From assembly GCA_035341855.1 (NCBI GenBank), contig DAOQWA010000081.1, forward strand, positions 1 to 8,149: a DNA stretch of 8,149 nt, written 5' to 3'. A program made the position numbers and the translations under genes. Below the pieces are notes generated by a model. It searched no databases, was not told the DNA's origin, and saw only the letters and a list, made by a program, of their open reading frames with translations. Positions within the stretch are counted from its first letter, which is position 1. Every line of letters begins with the position of its first letter. Below, piece after piece: positions 1 through 6,583 of this stretch. The stretch comes from QQVM01 sp035341855. Its GTDB lineage: Bacteria; Bacteroidota; Bacteroidia; AKYH767-A; 2013-40CM-41-45.

Positions 1-1210
1 GATCCTCAAGGAAACCACTTCACTAGCAGGGGCTACAACAGAATCTTTAAGAAACATAGAATTAGTTAAAAGTTTAGGGCTTGCTAAGCAGGAGGTCAAC
101 AGACTCAACTCTACTACAGGCAAAATATTAAAACTTGAATTAAAAAAGGTTCGATTCATTAGAAGTTTAAGTTTCATACAAGGAACGACGGTAAATTTTC
201 TTCGTACCTTATTTCTATTTGTGTTATACTACCTCGTATTCCAAGACCAGATAAGTCCGGGGAAATTGATGACACTCATGTTTTACAGCTTTTTTATTTT
301 CGGCCCTCTTCAGGAAATGGGCAATGTGATTGCCATATATCGTGAGGCACAGGCATCGCTTACAAAGTTTCAGGATATCCTTAACATCAAAGTAGAATCA
401 AATCCTGAGAACCCTGTGTCAATAGGAGATATCCATGAACTGGAATTTGAAAACGTAACTTTTAAACATCCCAGTTCATCACAGAATGCGGTTGAGGATA
501 TTTCATTCAAGGCAAGGGTTGGTGACAGTATTGCTTTTGTTGGTCCATCCGGTGCAGGCAAGACCACACTTGTAAAATTATTGGTTGGCCTCTATAATCC
601 TGATCGTGGGAAAATTTATTATAATGGATTTTCTTCTCTTGATATACAAAAAGATGAATTAAGAAGTCAGATCGGTTTCGTGACACAGGACACACAATTG
701 TTCAGTGGCACAATACGTGAAAATCTTTTGTTTGTTAATCCGGAAGCAAGTGACGAAGACTGTCTGAAAGTTTTGAAGAAAGCAGCTTGTCAAAGTCTAT
801 TGGACAGAGCTGAAAGCGGGTTGGATTCAGTCATTGGTGAGGGTGGAGTAAAAGTTTCCGGAGGTGAAAAACAAAGACTTTCTATTGCCAGGGCATTGTT
901 ACGCAATCCAAATCTCATAGTCTTTGATGAAGCTACATCTGCACTCGACTCGATCACGGAAGAAGAAATAACAGGTACGATCAGAGAACTTTCTGAACAA
1001 AAAAAACATATAACATTCATGATAGCACACCGACTAAGCACTATCATGCATGCCGATAAGATAGTTGTTTTAGAAAAAGGTAAAATCGTTGAGTCAGGAT
1101 CACATCATGCTTTACTAGATAAAAAAGGTTTATACTTTGCAATGTGGCGTCAGCAAATCGGTGAAAGGAAGCGGGCACCATTACTTCAGGAAAATGGAAA
1201 ATTAGACTAA
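1..1210 (+). CDS. ABC exporter, fused permease-ATPase (5' partial)
   Basis: C-terminal 402 residues of an ATP-driven exporter of the MsbA/HlyB architecture, where one chain carries the membrane domain and the nucleotide-binding domain. The frame is open from base 2, so the gene continues beyond the left edge; the GTG at 221 is an internal Val codon, not the start. Numbering from base 2, residues 1-56 look like a cytoplasmic coupling-helix region (ESLRNIELVKSLGL), followed by two hydrophobic segments at about 60-78 and 90-105, consistent with the last two membrane helices. The ATPase domain is complete: Walker A GPSGAGKTT (181-189), Q-loop Gln229, signature VSGGE (285-289), Walker B with catalytic Glu310 in FDEATSALD, and H-loop His343 in IAHRLS. 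The cargo cannot be told from this part; lipid, peptide or drug export are all possible. The Nudix gene follows after 19 bases and may be cotranscribed. Confidence 0.93.
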   Translation, partial: ILKETTSLAGATTESLRNIELVKSLGLAKQEVNRLNSTTGKILKLELKKVRFIRSLSFIQGTTVNFLRTLFLFVLYYLVFQDQISPGKLMTLMFYSFFIFGPLQEMGNVIAIYREAQASLTKFQDILNIKVESNPENPVSIGDIHELEFENVTFKHPSSSQNAVEDISFKARVGDSIAFVGPSGAGKTTLVKLLVGLYNPDRGKIYYNGFSSLDIQKDELRSQIGFVTQDTQLFSGTIRENLLFVNPEASDEDCLKVLKKAACQSLLDRAESGLDSVIGEGGVKVSGGEKQRLSIARALLRNPNLIVFDEATSALDSITEEEITGTIRELSEQKKHITFMIAHRLSTIMHADKIVVLEKGKIVESGSHHALLDKKGLYFAMWRQQIGERKRAPLLQENGKLD

Positions 1211-1229
1211 TCAGTTTTGGCCGAATTGA

Positions 1230-1865
1230 ATGATTGACGAATTGCGCAGAATGCTTAAACACAGACTAGGTCTACCCTTGCCGGGTCTTGAAGCGCAATT
1301 CAGAATGGCTCACATTGAGCGTCAAATAAATCTCAATCGATACAAGACACCCGCAGACGCCAAGAAAAGCGGAGTTTTGATTTTGTTGTATGAAGAAGCC
1401 GGAAGAATCAAGTTACCATTAATCTTACGAACTCAAGGTGCGGGTGCGCATAGCGGACAAGTCTCACTGCCCGGTGGAAAATTTGAGCTCACAGATGAAA
1501 ATATAGCAGCTACAGCACTCAGAGAAACGCAGGAAGAAATCGGGATCCCAACCTCATCGATAGAAGTTCTTGGTCAGCTCACGCAATTATATATACCGCC
1601 AAGTAATTTCATTGTTTACCCCCACGTAGGAATACTTGACACCCCGGCCATATTTATCCCGGAACAAAAGGAGGTTGTTAAGGTCATTCCACTTGATCTT
1701 GAATCATTACTGGACGAAGCAAAGGTGAAAGAAAAGGAAATACGTTTAAGTTCGGGGCAATCAATACGAACACCTTACTACAACATCGAAGGGGAAATTG
1801 TATGGGGTGCAACAGCTATGATACTCAGCGAGCTTAAATCTTTACTTTACGAAATTGGCTGGTAA
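1230..1865 (+). CDS. Nudix hydrolase, CoA pyrophosphatase-like (NudL/YeaB family)
   Basis: Predicted 211-residue cytoplasmic Nudix hydrolase, likely cleaving coenzyme A or acyl-CoA to phosphopantetheine and 3',5'-ADP. The Nudix box lies at residues 82-106, with Glu90 and the core R98-E-T-Q-E-E-I-G-I106 that binds the divalent metal. Just before it, RTQGAGAHSGQVSLPGG (67-83) has the spacing of the CoA-specific motif LLTxRSxxxRxxxGxxxFPGG. Two positions of that motif differ: Ser is Thr and the second Arg is Gly. The downstream SNFIVYPHVGIL (125-136) and IVWGATAMIL (190-199) also fit this family, as does the length. The start at 1230 is the first ATG after the exporter's stop; no Shine-Dalgarno is visible, which is usual in this phylum. 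The gene ends directly at a large hairpin terminator. CoA as substrate is inferred from the motif; another nucleoside diphosphate derivative is possible given the two substitutions. Confidence 0.88.
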   Translation: MIDELRRMLKHRLGLPLPGLEAQFRMAHIERQINLNRYKTPADAKKSGVLILLYEEAGRIKLPLILRTQGAGAHSGQVSLPGGKFELTDENIAATALRETQEEIGIPTSSIEVLGQLTQLYIPPSNFIVYPHVGILDTPAIFIPEQKEVVKVIPLDLESLLDEAKVKEKEIRLSSGQSIRTPYYNIEGEIVWGATAMILSELKSLLYEIGW

Positions 1866-1870
1866 AAAAA

Positions 1871-1894
1871 ACAGGAATGATTAATCATTCCTGT
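1871..1894. terminator. Shared bidirectional terminator between convergent genes
   Basis: A perfect 24-base palindrome made of the half-site ACAGGAATGATT and its reverse complement begins 5 bases after the Nudix stop and 25 bases before the end of the citrate synthase gene. It is preceded by a run of A (1864-1871), which is a U tract after the stem in leftward transcripts. To the right the stem is followed by the weaker CAATTTTATATTCTTTT. It should therefore stop transcription from both sides, more strongly for the leftward citrate synthase message. Confidence 0.85.
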
Positions 1895-1918
1895 CAATTT
1901 TATATTCTTTTCGAAATA

Positions 1919-3238
1919 TCAGGCATGAGCCTGCTGACCTTGTAACTTCATCCATTCTGTAGTCACTGATCCCGGTCTTTCAATAGGGTGACCTAAGGCA
2001 CGATCCCATAATAAAGAGGATAAGACACCTAATGCACGACTAACGCCGAAAAGCACCGTATAAAATTCATACTCCTTCATGCCATAATGGATCAGGAGTG
2101 CTCCGCTGTGAGCATCAACATTCGGCCAAGGGTTCTTTATTTTTTTGATGCCTGTAAGAATTGGCGGAACAACTTCATACAACATATGAACTATCCGGCA
2201 GTTGACATCATCAGGCATATACTTTGTTGCGAATTCCATTTGGGCCATAAAACGTGGATCTGTTTTACGCAAAACAGCGTGTCCATAACCCGGCACCACT
2301 TTTCCTTCATTGATAGTTTTCAGTACATAATCATGAATCTGTTCTTTAGTAGGCAGGTCACCATCATGATAGTCTCTTAAGTCAGCGATCCATCTTACAA
2401 CTTCCTGATTTGCCAATCCGTGTAAAGGACCGGCCAAACCATTCATCCCTGCTGCAAAGGACAAGTATGCATCACTCAATGCCGAGCCTACCAGGTGAGT
2501 TGTATGTGCAGAAACATTTCCCCCTTCATGATCTACATGAATCGTCAGATATAAGCGCATAAGTCGCTTCATATCGTAGTCATCATAACCTAACATGTGT
2601 GCAAAGTTTGCCGCCCAGTCGAGTTTTGAATCCGGCTCAATGTGCACATCATTTTTATAAATACGTCGATAGATATAGGCAGCTACTCTTGGAAGACGAG
2701 CAATCAGGTTCATCACATCTTCGTACATCGGATCCCAATAATCTTTTTTATTGAGTCCTTTTCTATAGGCATCAGCAAATACAGATTCTTTTTGGAGAGC
2801 CATGATCGCCATGCTGAATTGCGTCATTGGATGCATGTTCACCGGAAGTGAATCGAGCATATCAAAAACATACTTAGGAACATTACTACGACGAGCCCAG
2901 GCATTGCTGACATAACTAACGTCATCATCGGTTGGCAATTCTCCAATGAGCATAAGGTAAAAAATCCCTTCGGGCAAAGGTTCACCGTCGCCAACTGCTT
3001 TCGGAAGCTTTGCTCTTAGTTCAGGAATGCTATAACCACGAAAGCGTATTCCCTCGTCCGGATCAAGCTTGCTGGTCTCAGTAACCATTCCAATCATTCC
3101 TTTCATTCCGCTATATACCTGTTCGATGGTATACTGACCAATGACTCTTGAACCATGTTCCTTGATGAATTCTTTAAGTTCAGAAGCCATCGGAAGAGCT
3201 ACACCGGCAAATTTTTCTTTAAGTTTATCGCTTTTCAA
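1919..3238 (-). CDS. gltA: Citrate synthase, mitochondrial (eukaryotic) type
   Basis: Citrate (Si)-synthase, 439 residues: condenses acetyl-CoA with oxaloacetate at the entry of the TCA cycle, in the cytoplasm. The sequence is strikingly like animal mitochondrial citrate synthase as I recall it, with shared blocks DEGIRFRGYSIPE, DHEGGNVSAHT, MNGLAGPLHGLANQEV, VVPGYGHAVLRKTDPR and KNPWPNVDAHSG. The catalytic triad His273, His320 and Asp375 is intact, as are oxaloacetate-binding His237, Arg329, Arg401 and Arg421. There is no targeting leader. It lacks the features of the hexameric NADH-regulated enterobacterial type. The start is TTG at 3238. The first in-frame ATG is codon 17 (3190), but starting there would lose an N-terminal helix that aligns with the mature animal enzyme, and no upstream ATG exists before the in-frame TAA at 3271-3269. 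It lies 49 bases downstream of a small membrane-protein gene, probably in the enolase transcript, and ends at the shared palindromic terminator. Confidence 0.97.
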   Translation of the reverse strand: MKSDKLKEKFAGVALPMASELKEFIKEHGSRVIGQYTIEQVYSGMKGMIGMVTETSKLDPDEGIRFRGYSIPELRAKLPKAVGDGEPLPEGIFYLMLIGELPTDDDVSYVSNAWARRSNVPKYVFDMLDSLPVNMHPMTQFSMAIMALQKESVFADAYRKGLNKKDYWDPMYEDVMNLIARLPRVAAYIYRRIYKNDVHIEPDSKLDWAANFAHMLGYDDYDMKRLMRLYLTIHVDHEGGNVSAHTTHLVGSALSDAYLSFAAGMNGLAGPLHGLANQEVVRWIADLRDYHDGDLPTKEQIHDYVLKTINEGKVVPGYGHAVLRKTDPRFMAQMEFATKYMPDDVNCRIVHMLYEVVPPILTGIKKIKNPWPNVDAHSGALLIHYGMKEYEFYTVLFGVSRALGVLSSLLWDRALGHPIERPGSVTTEWMKLQGQQAHA

Positions 3239-3253
3239 TTTAATATATTTTGC

Positions 3254-3270
3254 AAGCTCTCTAAGAGCTT
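3254..3270 (-). promoter_or_regulatory. Inverted repeat in the citrate synthase leader
   Basis: AAGCTCT-CTA-AGAGCTT is a perfect 7-bp stem with a 3-base spacer, ending 15 bases before the TTG start of citrate synthase on the minus strand. It is not followed by a U tract in that direction, so it is not an obvious terminator. It could be a protein-binding operator or an mRNA hairpin close to the ribosome-binding region. Its role is inference, and a chance palindrome in AT-rich DNA is possible. Confidence 0.35.
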
Positions 3271-3287
3271 ATTTATAATTAGTATTA

Positions 3288-3566
3288 TTAATTAGCGGGT
3301 CGAAAGTTCTTATTTTTATCCTGATTGATCTTCTTATTATCAGATACAATATTTAATTCCGGGAAGACAAGTACCAAACTTACAATAAAACCAAGAATCA
3401 GTAAAATCCAAACCAACTTTCTGCCTAATTTTTTTATATTACTAATAGAAAAGAAGGACTTTTTCTTCTTCTTCTTGATCTTCTTTCGTAGTCTTCCACT
3501 TCTTGGAGAGATGGAATATTCTCCTGAGGCCAGTTTATCTAATATGTCCTGATCCATCTTTTCCAT
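3288..3566 (-). CDS. Small Lys-rich single-pass membrane protein, unknown function
   Basis: Not recognised as a known family. The 92-residue product has an acidic/polar N-terminus (residues 1-20), a strongly basic stretch RLRKKIKKKKKK (25-36), one hydrophobic helix at about 51-69 (LVWILLILGFIVSLVLVF) and a polar tail with six Lys. The charge pattern predicts the N-terminus inside and the C-terminus outside the inner membrane. I see no signal peptidase site, lipobox or coiled coil. Start is ATG 3566; ATG at codon 4 (3557) is an alternative. It begins 23 bases after the enolase stop and ends 49 bases before citrate synthase on the same strand, so it is probably cotranscribed with both. In some Bacteroidetes a DivIC/FtsB-like septum protein sits beside enolase (from memory). 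This one lacks the coiled coil expected of that family, so I do not call it FtsB. The reading frame is supported by its clean placement and membrane-protein composition. Confidence 0.7.
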   Translation of the reverse strand: MEKMDQDILDKLASGEYSISPRSGRLRKKIKKKKKKSFFSISNIKKLGRKLVWILLILGFIVSLVLVFPELNIVSDNKKINQDKNKNFRPAN

Positions 3567-3589
3567 AACAGGAAAATGCTTGCTTTGTT

Positions 3590-4888
3590 TTATTTCTTCA
3601 GTGATACAAATTTATAATCTTTTCCGCCAAATTGAGCATTTTCACCAAGTACTTCTTCAATCCTCAGCAGCTGATTATACTTAGCTATCCGGTCTGATCT
3701 GGAGGCTGAACCGGTTTTAATTTGCCCGGTCCGGAAGGCAACAGCCAAATCCGCTATCGTACTATCCTCTGTTTCACCTGAGCGATGGCTCATTACGGTG
3801 GTAAATCCGTTTTCATGAGCCATGTTGATTGCATTCAGGGTCTCCGTTAAGGTGCCAATCTGATTTACCTTGATCAGAATAGAATTGGCGATATTCTCTT
3901 TGATACCTCTTGCAAGCCGTTTCACATTGGTCACAAACAAATCATCTCCTACCAGCTGGATCTTATCTCCGACAGATTTGGTAAGAATCTTCCACCCATC
4001 CCAGTCGTCTTCTGCCAGCCCATCTTCAATGGAAACAATCGGATACTTTTTTGCCCAATCTGCCCAAAAAGAGGCCATTTCAGCAGGAGTCAACTTGTCC
4101 TTTGTAGATTTCTTAAAGATATAGTTTCCTGACTTCTTATCAAAGAATTCTGAAGCAGCGGCATCGATTGCGATAAATATGTCCTTTCCGGGTGTATAAC
4201 CGGCCTCAGAAATTGCATCCAAAACTGACAGTATTGCCTCCTCATTAGACTTCATATCAGGTGCAAATCCGCCTTCATCACCAACATTGGTAGACAATCC
4301 TTTCTTTTTAAGAACAGCTTTCAGGTGATGAAAGACTTCAGTGCCCATCCTGAGCGATTCTGAGAATGAAGATGCACCTAGCGGCATGATCATGAATTCC
4401 TGAAAATCGATACGGTTATCGGCATGTGCACCACCATTCAATATGTTCATCATCGGTGCAGGCAAAACATTGGCATCAATTCCACCAAGGTAGCGGTACA
4501 GGGATTGACCCGTTTCAATGGCTGCAGCTTTTGCACAAGCAAGAGAAACTCCAAGAATAGCATTCGCTCCAAGGTTAGATTTATTTTCAGTACCATCAAG
4601 TTTAATCATGGCGGCATCAATCATGCCTTGCTCTGTTACAGGATAACCTTTAAGTTCTTCATTCAAACTTGTGTTTACATTGTAGACTGCTTTTAACACC
4701 CCTTTCCCCAGGTATTTGCTTTTATCACCATCCCTCAGCTCAACAGCTTCATGAAGTCCTGTTGATGCACCTGAAGGGACAGCCGCCCGTCCAACTGCTC
4801 CATTCTCCGAATAAACATCAACTTCAATTGTTGGGTTCCCACGAGAATCTAAAATTTGTCTTGCATTGATTTGAAGTATTGCGCTCAT
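3590..4888 (-). CDS. eno: Enolase (phosphopyruvate hydratase)
   Basis: Enolase, 432 residues: interconverts 2-phosphoglycerate and phosphoenolpyruvate in glycolysis and gluconeogenesis; cytoplasmic and Mg-dependent. All active-site features are present: the mobile loop SGAST (39-43), His155 in GGAHADN, Glu164, Glu205 in GDEGG, metal ligands Asp242, Glu288 and Asp315, catalytic base Lys340 in LIKVNQIG, SHRSGETEDS (367-376) and Lys391. Length is normal for the bacterial enzyme. I place the start at ATG 4888 (MSAILQINARQILDSRGNPT), which matches the usual N-terminus. A TTG eight codons upstream at 4912 would overlap the predicted -7 box at 4910-4917 and is rejected. It is the first gene of a leftward unit with the small membrane protein and citrate synthase, with no terminator visible after its stop. 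Confidence 0.98.
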   Translation of the reverse strand: MSAILQINARQILDSRGNPTIEVDVYSENGAVGRAAVPSGASTGLHEAVELRDGDKSKYLGKGVLKAVYNVNTSLNEELKGYPVTEQGMIDAAMIKLDGTENKSNLGANAILGVSLACAKAAAIETGQSLYRYLGGIDANVLPAPMMNILNGGAHADNRIDFQEFMIMPLGASSFSESLRMGTEVFHHLKAVLKKKGLSTNVGDEGGFAPDMKSNEEAILSVLDAISEAGYTPGKDIFIAIDAAASEFFDKKSGNYIFKKSTKDKLTPAEMASFWADWAKKYPIVSIEDGLAEDDWDGWKILTKSVGDKIQLVGDDLFVTNVKRLARGIKENIANSILIKVNQIGTLTETLNAINMAHENGFTTVMSHRSGETEDSTIADLAVAFRTGQIKTGSASRSDRIAKYNQLLRIEEVLGENAQFGGKDYKFVSLKK

Positions 4889-4909
4889 AAAAGTGAATTC
4901 AGTGTTTGG

Positions 4910-4917
4910 CAAAAGTA
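4910..4917 (-). promoter_or_regulatory. Enolase promoter, Bacteroidetes -7 box
   Basis: On the minus strand this reads TACTTTTG, an exact match to the Bacteroidetes primary sigma -7 consensus TAnnTTTG, followed by CC. Transcription would start near 4903, giving a leader of about 15 bases before the enolase ATG at 4888. No clean -33 TTTG is seen at ideal spacing; the nearest is about 24 bases upstream, longer than the usual 19-21. Confidence 0.6.
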
Positions 4918-4945
4918 AAAACTTAAAGAGATCTTTTAAAACAAA

Positions 4946-4974
4946 TTGGCTCTTCTCTGAAAATTTTAACTTCG
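4946..4974 (+). promoter_or_regulatory. Possible methyltransferase promoter, near-leaderless
   Basis: TTG at 4946-4948 and TAACTTCG at 4967-4974 are separated by 18 bases and resemble the Bacteroidetes -33/-7 pair, with one mismatch to TAnnTTTG. The predicted transcription start falls at or very near the ATG at 4979, so the message would be leaderless or nearly so. Together with the enolase box this fills the 90-base divergent spacer. Confidence 0.4.
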
Positions 4975-4978
4975 CATT

Positions 4979-5764
4979 ATGGATAAGTTATTCACAGCAT
5001 CCAGCTACCTGCGTCACAGACTGTTAGGCACAAAACTTCATGGAGTCCATTCTCCATTTGCCTTCGATCTGTTTTATAAGATCATCAAGGACGAAACTCC
5101 CTACTATTTTTATGATGATATTGAATCACTTCGTTCCAATTTACTTCTGAACAACAAGCTAATTGAAGTGAATGATCATGGCACAGGAGGCAAAATTTCC
5201 CGGAGCAGAAAATTAAAGATCTCACACATTGCAAAAAATTTTGTGCAACCAAGGAGAAAAGCAAGATTGTTGTCGAGGCTTGTTACACATTTTAAGCCTG
5301 TGAATATATTGGAATTGGGAACCTCATTAGGATTATCAACACTCTATATGGCATTGGCCAACAAGTCGAATCGGGTCATTACAATTGAAGGTTGTCCGCA
5401 GACAGCAGCAATAGCACTTGAAAATTTCAAAAAACTTGGCGCAAAAAATATTGAGTTAATCAATGCTGAATTTGATACCGGGATCCCAAAAGCATTAGAC
5501 AAATTCGATGTACTTGACCTGGTTTATTTTGACGGAAATCATACTGAAGAAGCGACCTTGAAATACTTTCATGAATGTTTATCCAGGCACCATCCACAAT
5601 CCCTCTTTATTTTTGATGATATATATTGGAGTCGGGGTATGAATAATGCATGGAAAAAAATTATTGCACATGAGGAAGTCAAAATCAGCGTTGACTTATT
5701 TCATACCGGACTTATTTTCTTTAGACAAGGTATTCCAAAACAACATTTCAACTTAAAATTTTGA
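4979..5764 (+). CDS. Class I SAM-dependent methyltransferase
   Basis: 261-residue predicted cytoplasmic methyltransferase with a Rossmann fold, nearest to the Methyltransf_24/O-methyltransferase group. Motif I is ILELGTSLGLST (110-121). Glu137 at the end of the next strand (VITIEG) should hold the SAM ribose. VYFDGNH (182-188) and FDDIYWS (212-218) resemble the acidic, metal-binding region of catechol-type O-methyltransferases. HTGLIFFRQ (242-250) is a closing beta-hairpin. The N-terminal 100 residues are a separate helical region with GVHSPFAFDLF (22-32), a pattern I associate with a Bacteroidetes-specific methyltransferase group. The start at 4979 is the first ATG and fits the divergent promoter. 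The substrate is unknown. The ABC ATPase gene follows after 56 bases with no terminator between them, so cotranscription is possible. Confidence 0.85.
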   Translation: MDKLFTASSYLRHRLLGTKLHGVHSPFAFDLFYKIIKDETPYYFYDDIESLRSNLLLNNKLIEVNDHGTGGKISRSRKLKISHIAKNFVQPRRKARLLSRLVTHFKPVNILELGTSLGLSTLYMALANKSNRVITIEGCPQTAAIALENFKKLGAKNIELINAEFDTGIPKALDKFDVLDLVYFDGNHTEEATLKYFHECLSRHHPQSLFIFDDIYWSRGMNNAWKKIIAHEEVKISVDLFHTGLIFFRQGIPKQHFNLKF

Positions 5765-5820
5765 AGTCCTTCAACAAAACCAACTAATATTAGGCTACAT
5801 TTACAGGCTATTTTAAGAAT

Positions 5821-6531
5821 ATGGCATTACTTGAATTGAAAAATATCTCCAGGCATTATACACTGGGAACAGAAACTGTAAAAGCCTTGCAATCTGTCAC
5901 CTTATCTATCAACAAAGGTGAATACATTGCATTGATGGGTCCTTCCGGTTCGGGAAAATCAACTTTAATGAATGTGATCGGTTGTCTCGACACACCAACA
6001 GAAGGTACGTATACACTCAATGGAAAAGAAGTAAGTAAAATGACAGAGAACGAACTGGCCGAGATCAGAAATAAGGAGATCGGGTTCATCTTTCAGACTT
6101 TCAATCTCATTCCCAGAAGTACTGCTCTGGACAATGTAGCTTTACCTCTGGTGTATGCGGGTTTTGGTAAGGCAGAAAGAAATATACTTGCAGAGAAGGC
6201 CCTTGCAAATGTGGGACTAAGCGACAGAATAAAACACCGGCCAAATGAATTGAGTGGCGGACAACGACAAAGAGTAGCAGTTGCCAGGGCATTGGTAAAC
6301 ACTCCATCTATCATCCTGGCTGATGAGCCAACAGGAAATCTTGATTCTAAAACTTCCGAAGAGATCATGGTCTTATTCCATGAGATACACAAACAAGGAA
6401 ATACGATAATATTGGTTACCCACGAAGAAGATATTGCAAGACATGCACATCGAATCGTGCGTTTAAAAGATGGACTTGTTGAATCCGATTCTTTAAATGA
6501 GTCTGTCACCCTGGCAGCATCTGTTAATTAA
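5821..6531 (+). CDS. ABC transporter ATP-binding subunit, MacB/LolD type
   Basis: 236-residue stand-alone nucleotide-binding protein that would power a type VII (MacB/LolCDE-like) ABC system working from the inner membrane on periplasmic substrates such as lipoproteins, peptides or drugs. Motifs are complete: Walker A GPSGSGKST (40-48), Q-loop Gln92 (IFQTFNL), signature LSGGQ (144-148), Walker B ILADEP with Glu169, D-loop NLDS, and H-loop His201 (VTHE). GCLDTPTEGTYTLNG (54-68) is characteristic of the MacB/LolD/FtsE branch. No membrane subunit lies next to it in this window, so it must pair with a permease encoded elsewhere. It sits 56 bases after the methyltransferase and 52 bases before the adenosyltransferase, on the same strand. 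A weak -7-like TACATTTA (5796-5803) could give it its own promoter. LolD proper or a MacB-like exporter cannot be separated here. Confidence 0.93.
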   Translation: MALLELKNISRHYTLGTETVKALQSVTLSINKGEYIALMGPSGSGKSTLMNVIGCLDTPTEGTYTLNGKEVSKMTENELAEIRNKEIGFIFQTFNLIPRSTALDNVALPLVYAGFGKAERNILAEKALANVGLSDRIKHRPNELSGGQRQRVAVARALVNTPSIILADEPTGNLDSKTSEEIMVLFHEIHKQGNTIILVTHEEDIARHAHRIVRLKDGLVESDSLNESVTLAASVN

Positions 6532-6583
6532 AATAAACATTCCGGGCCAATGCAGCATGACATCATAAAAAAAATAGTTTGAC

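Noticed and set aside
221..1210. GTG at 221 as the start of the exporter
   Set aside because: The frame is open back to the window edge and encodes expected permease-domain sequence, so this is an internal codon of a truncated gene.
370..1262. Several open frames of 62-85 codons on the minus strand across the exporter gene
   Set aside because: They lie opposite a strongly conserved ABC ATPase domain and have no recognisable motifs.
3463..3485. Simple CTT-rich tract as a repeat element
   Set aside because: It is the coding sequence for the Lys run of the small membrane protein rather than an independent repeat.
3325..3552. 75-codon plus-strand open frame overlapping the small membrane protein
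   Set aside because: Its Phe run is the complement of the Lys tract of the minus-strand gene, and it lies inside a leftward gene cluster with no start signals of its own.
5796..5803. TACATTTA as a promoter for the ABC ATPase
   Set aside because: One mismatch in the last base and no -33 TTG at the right distance; cotranscription with the methyltransferase explains expression as well.
6093..6509. 138-codon minus-strand open frame
   Set aside because: It is antisense to the complete MacB-type ATPase with intact motifs; its Ser/Cys-rich composition is typical of a shadow frame.
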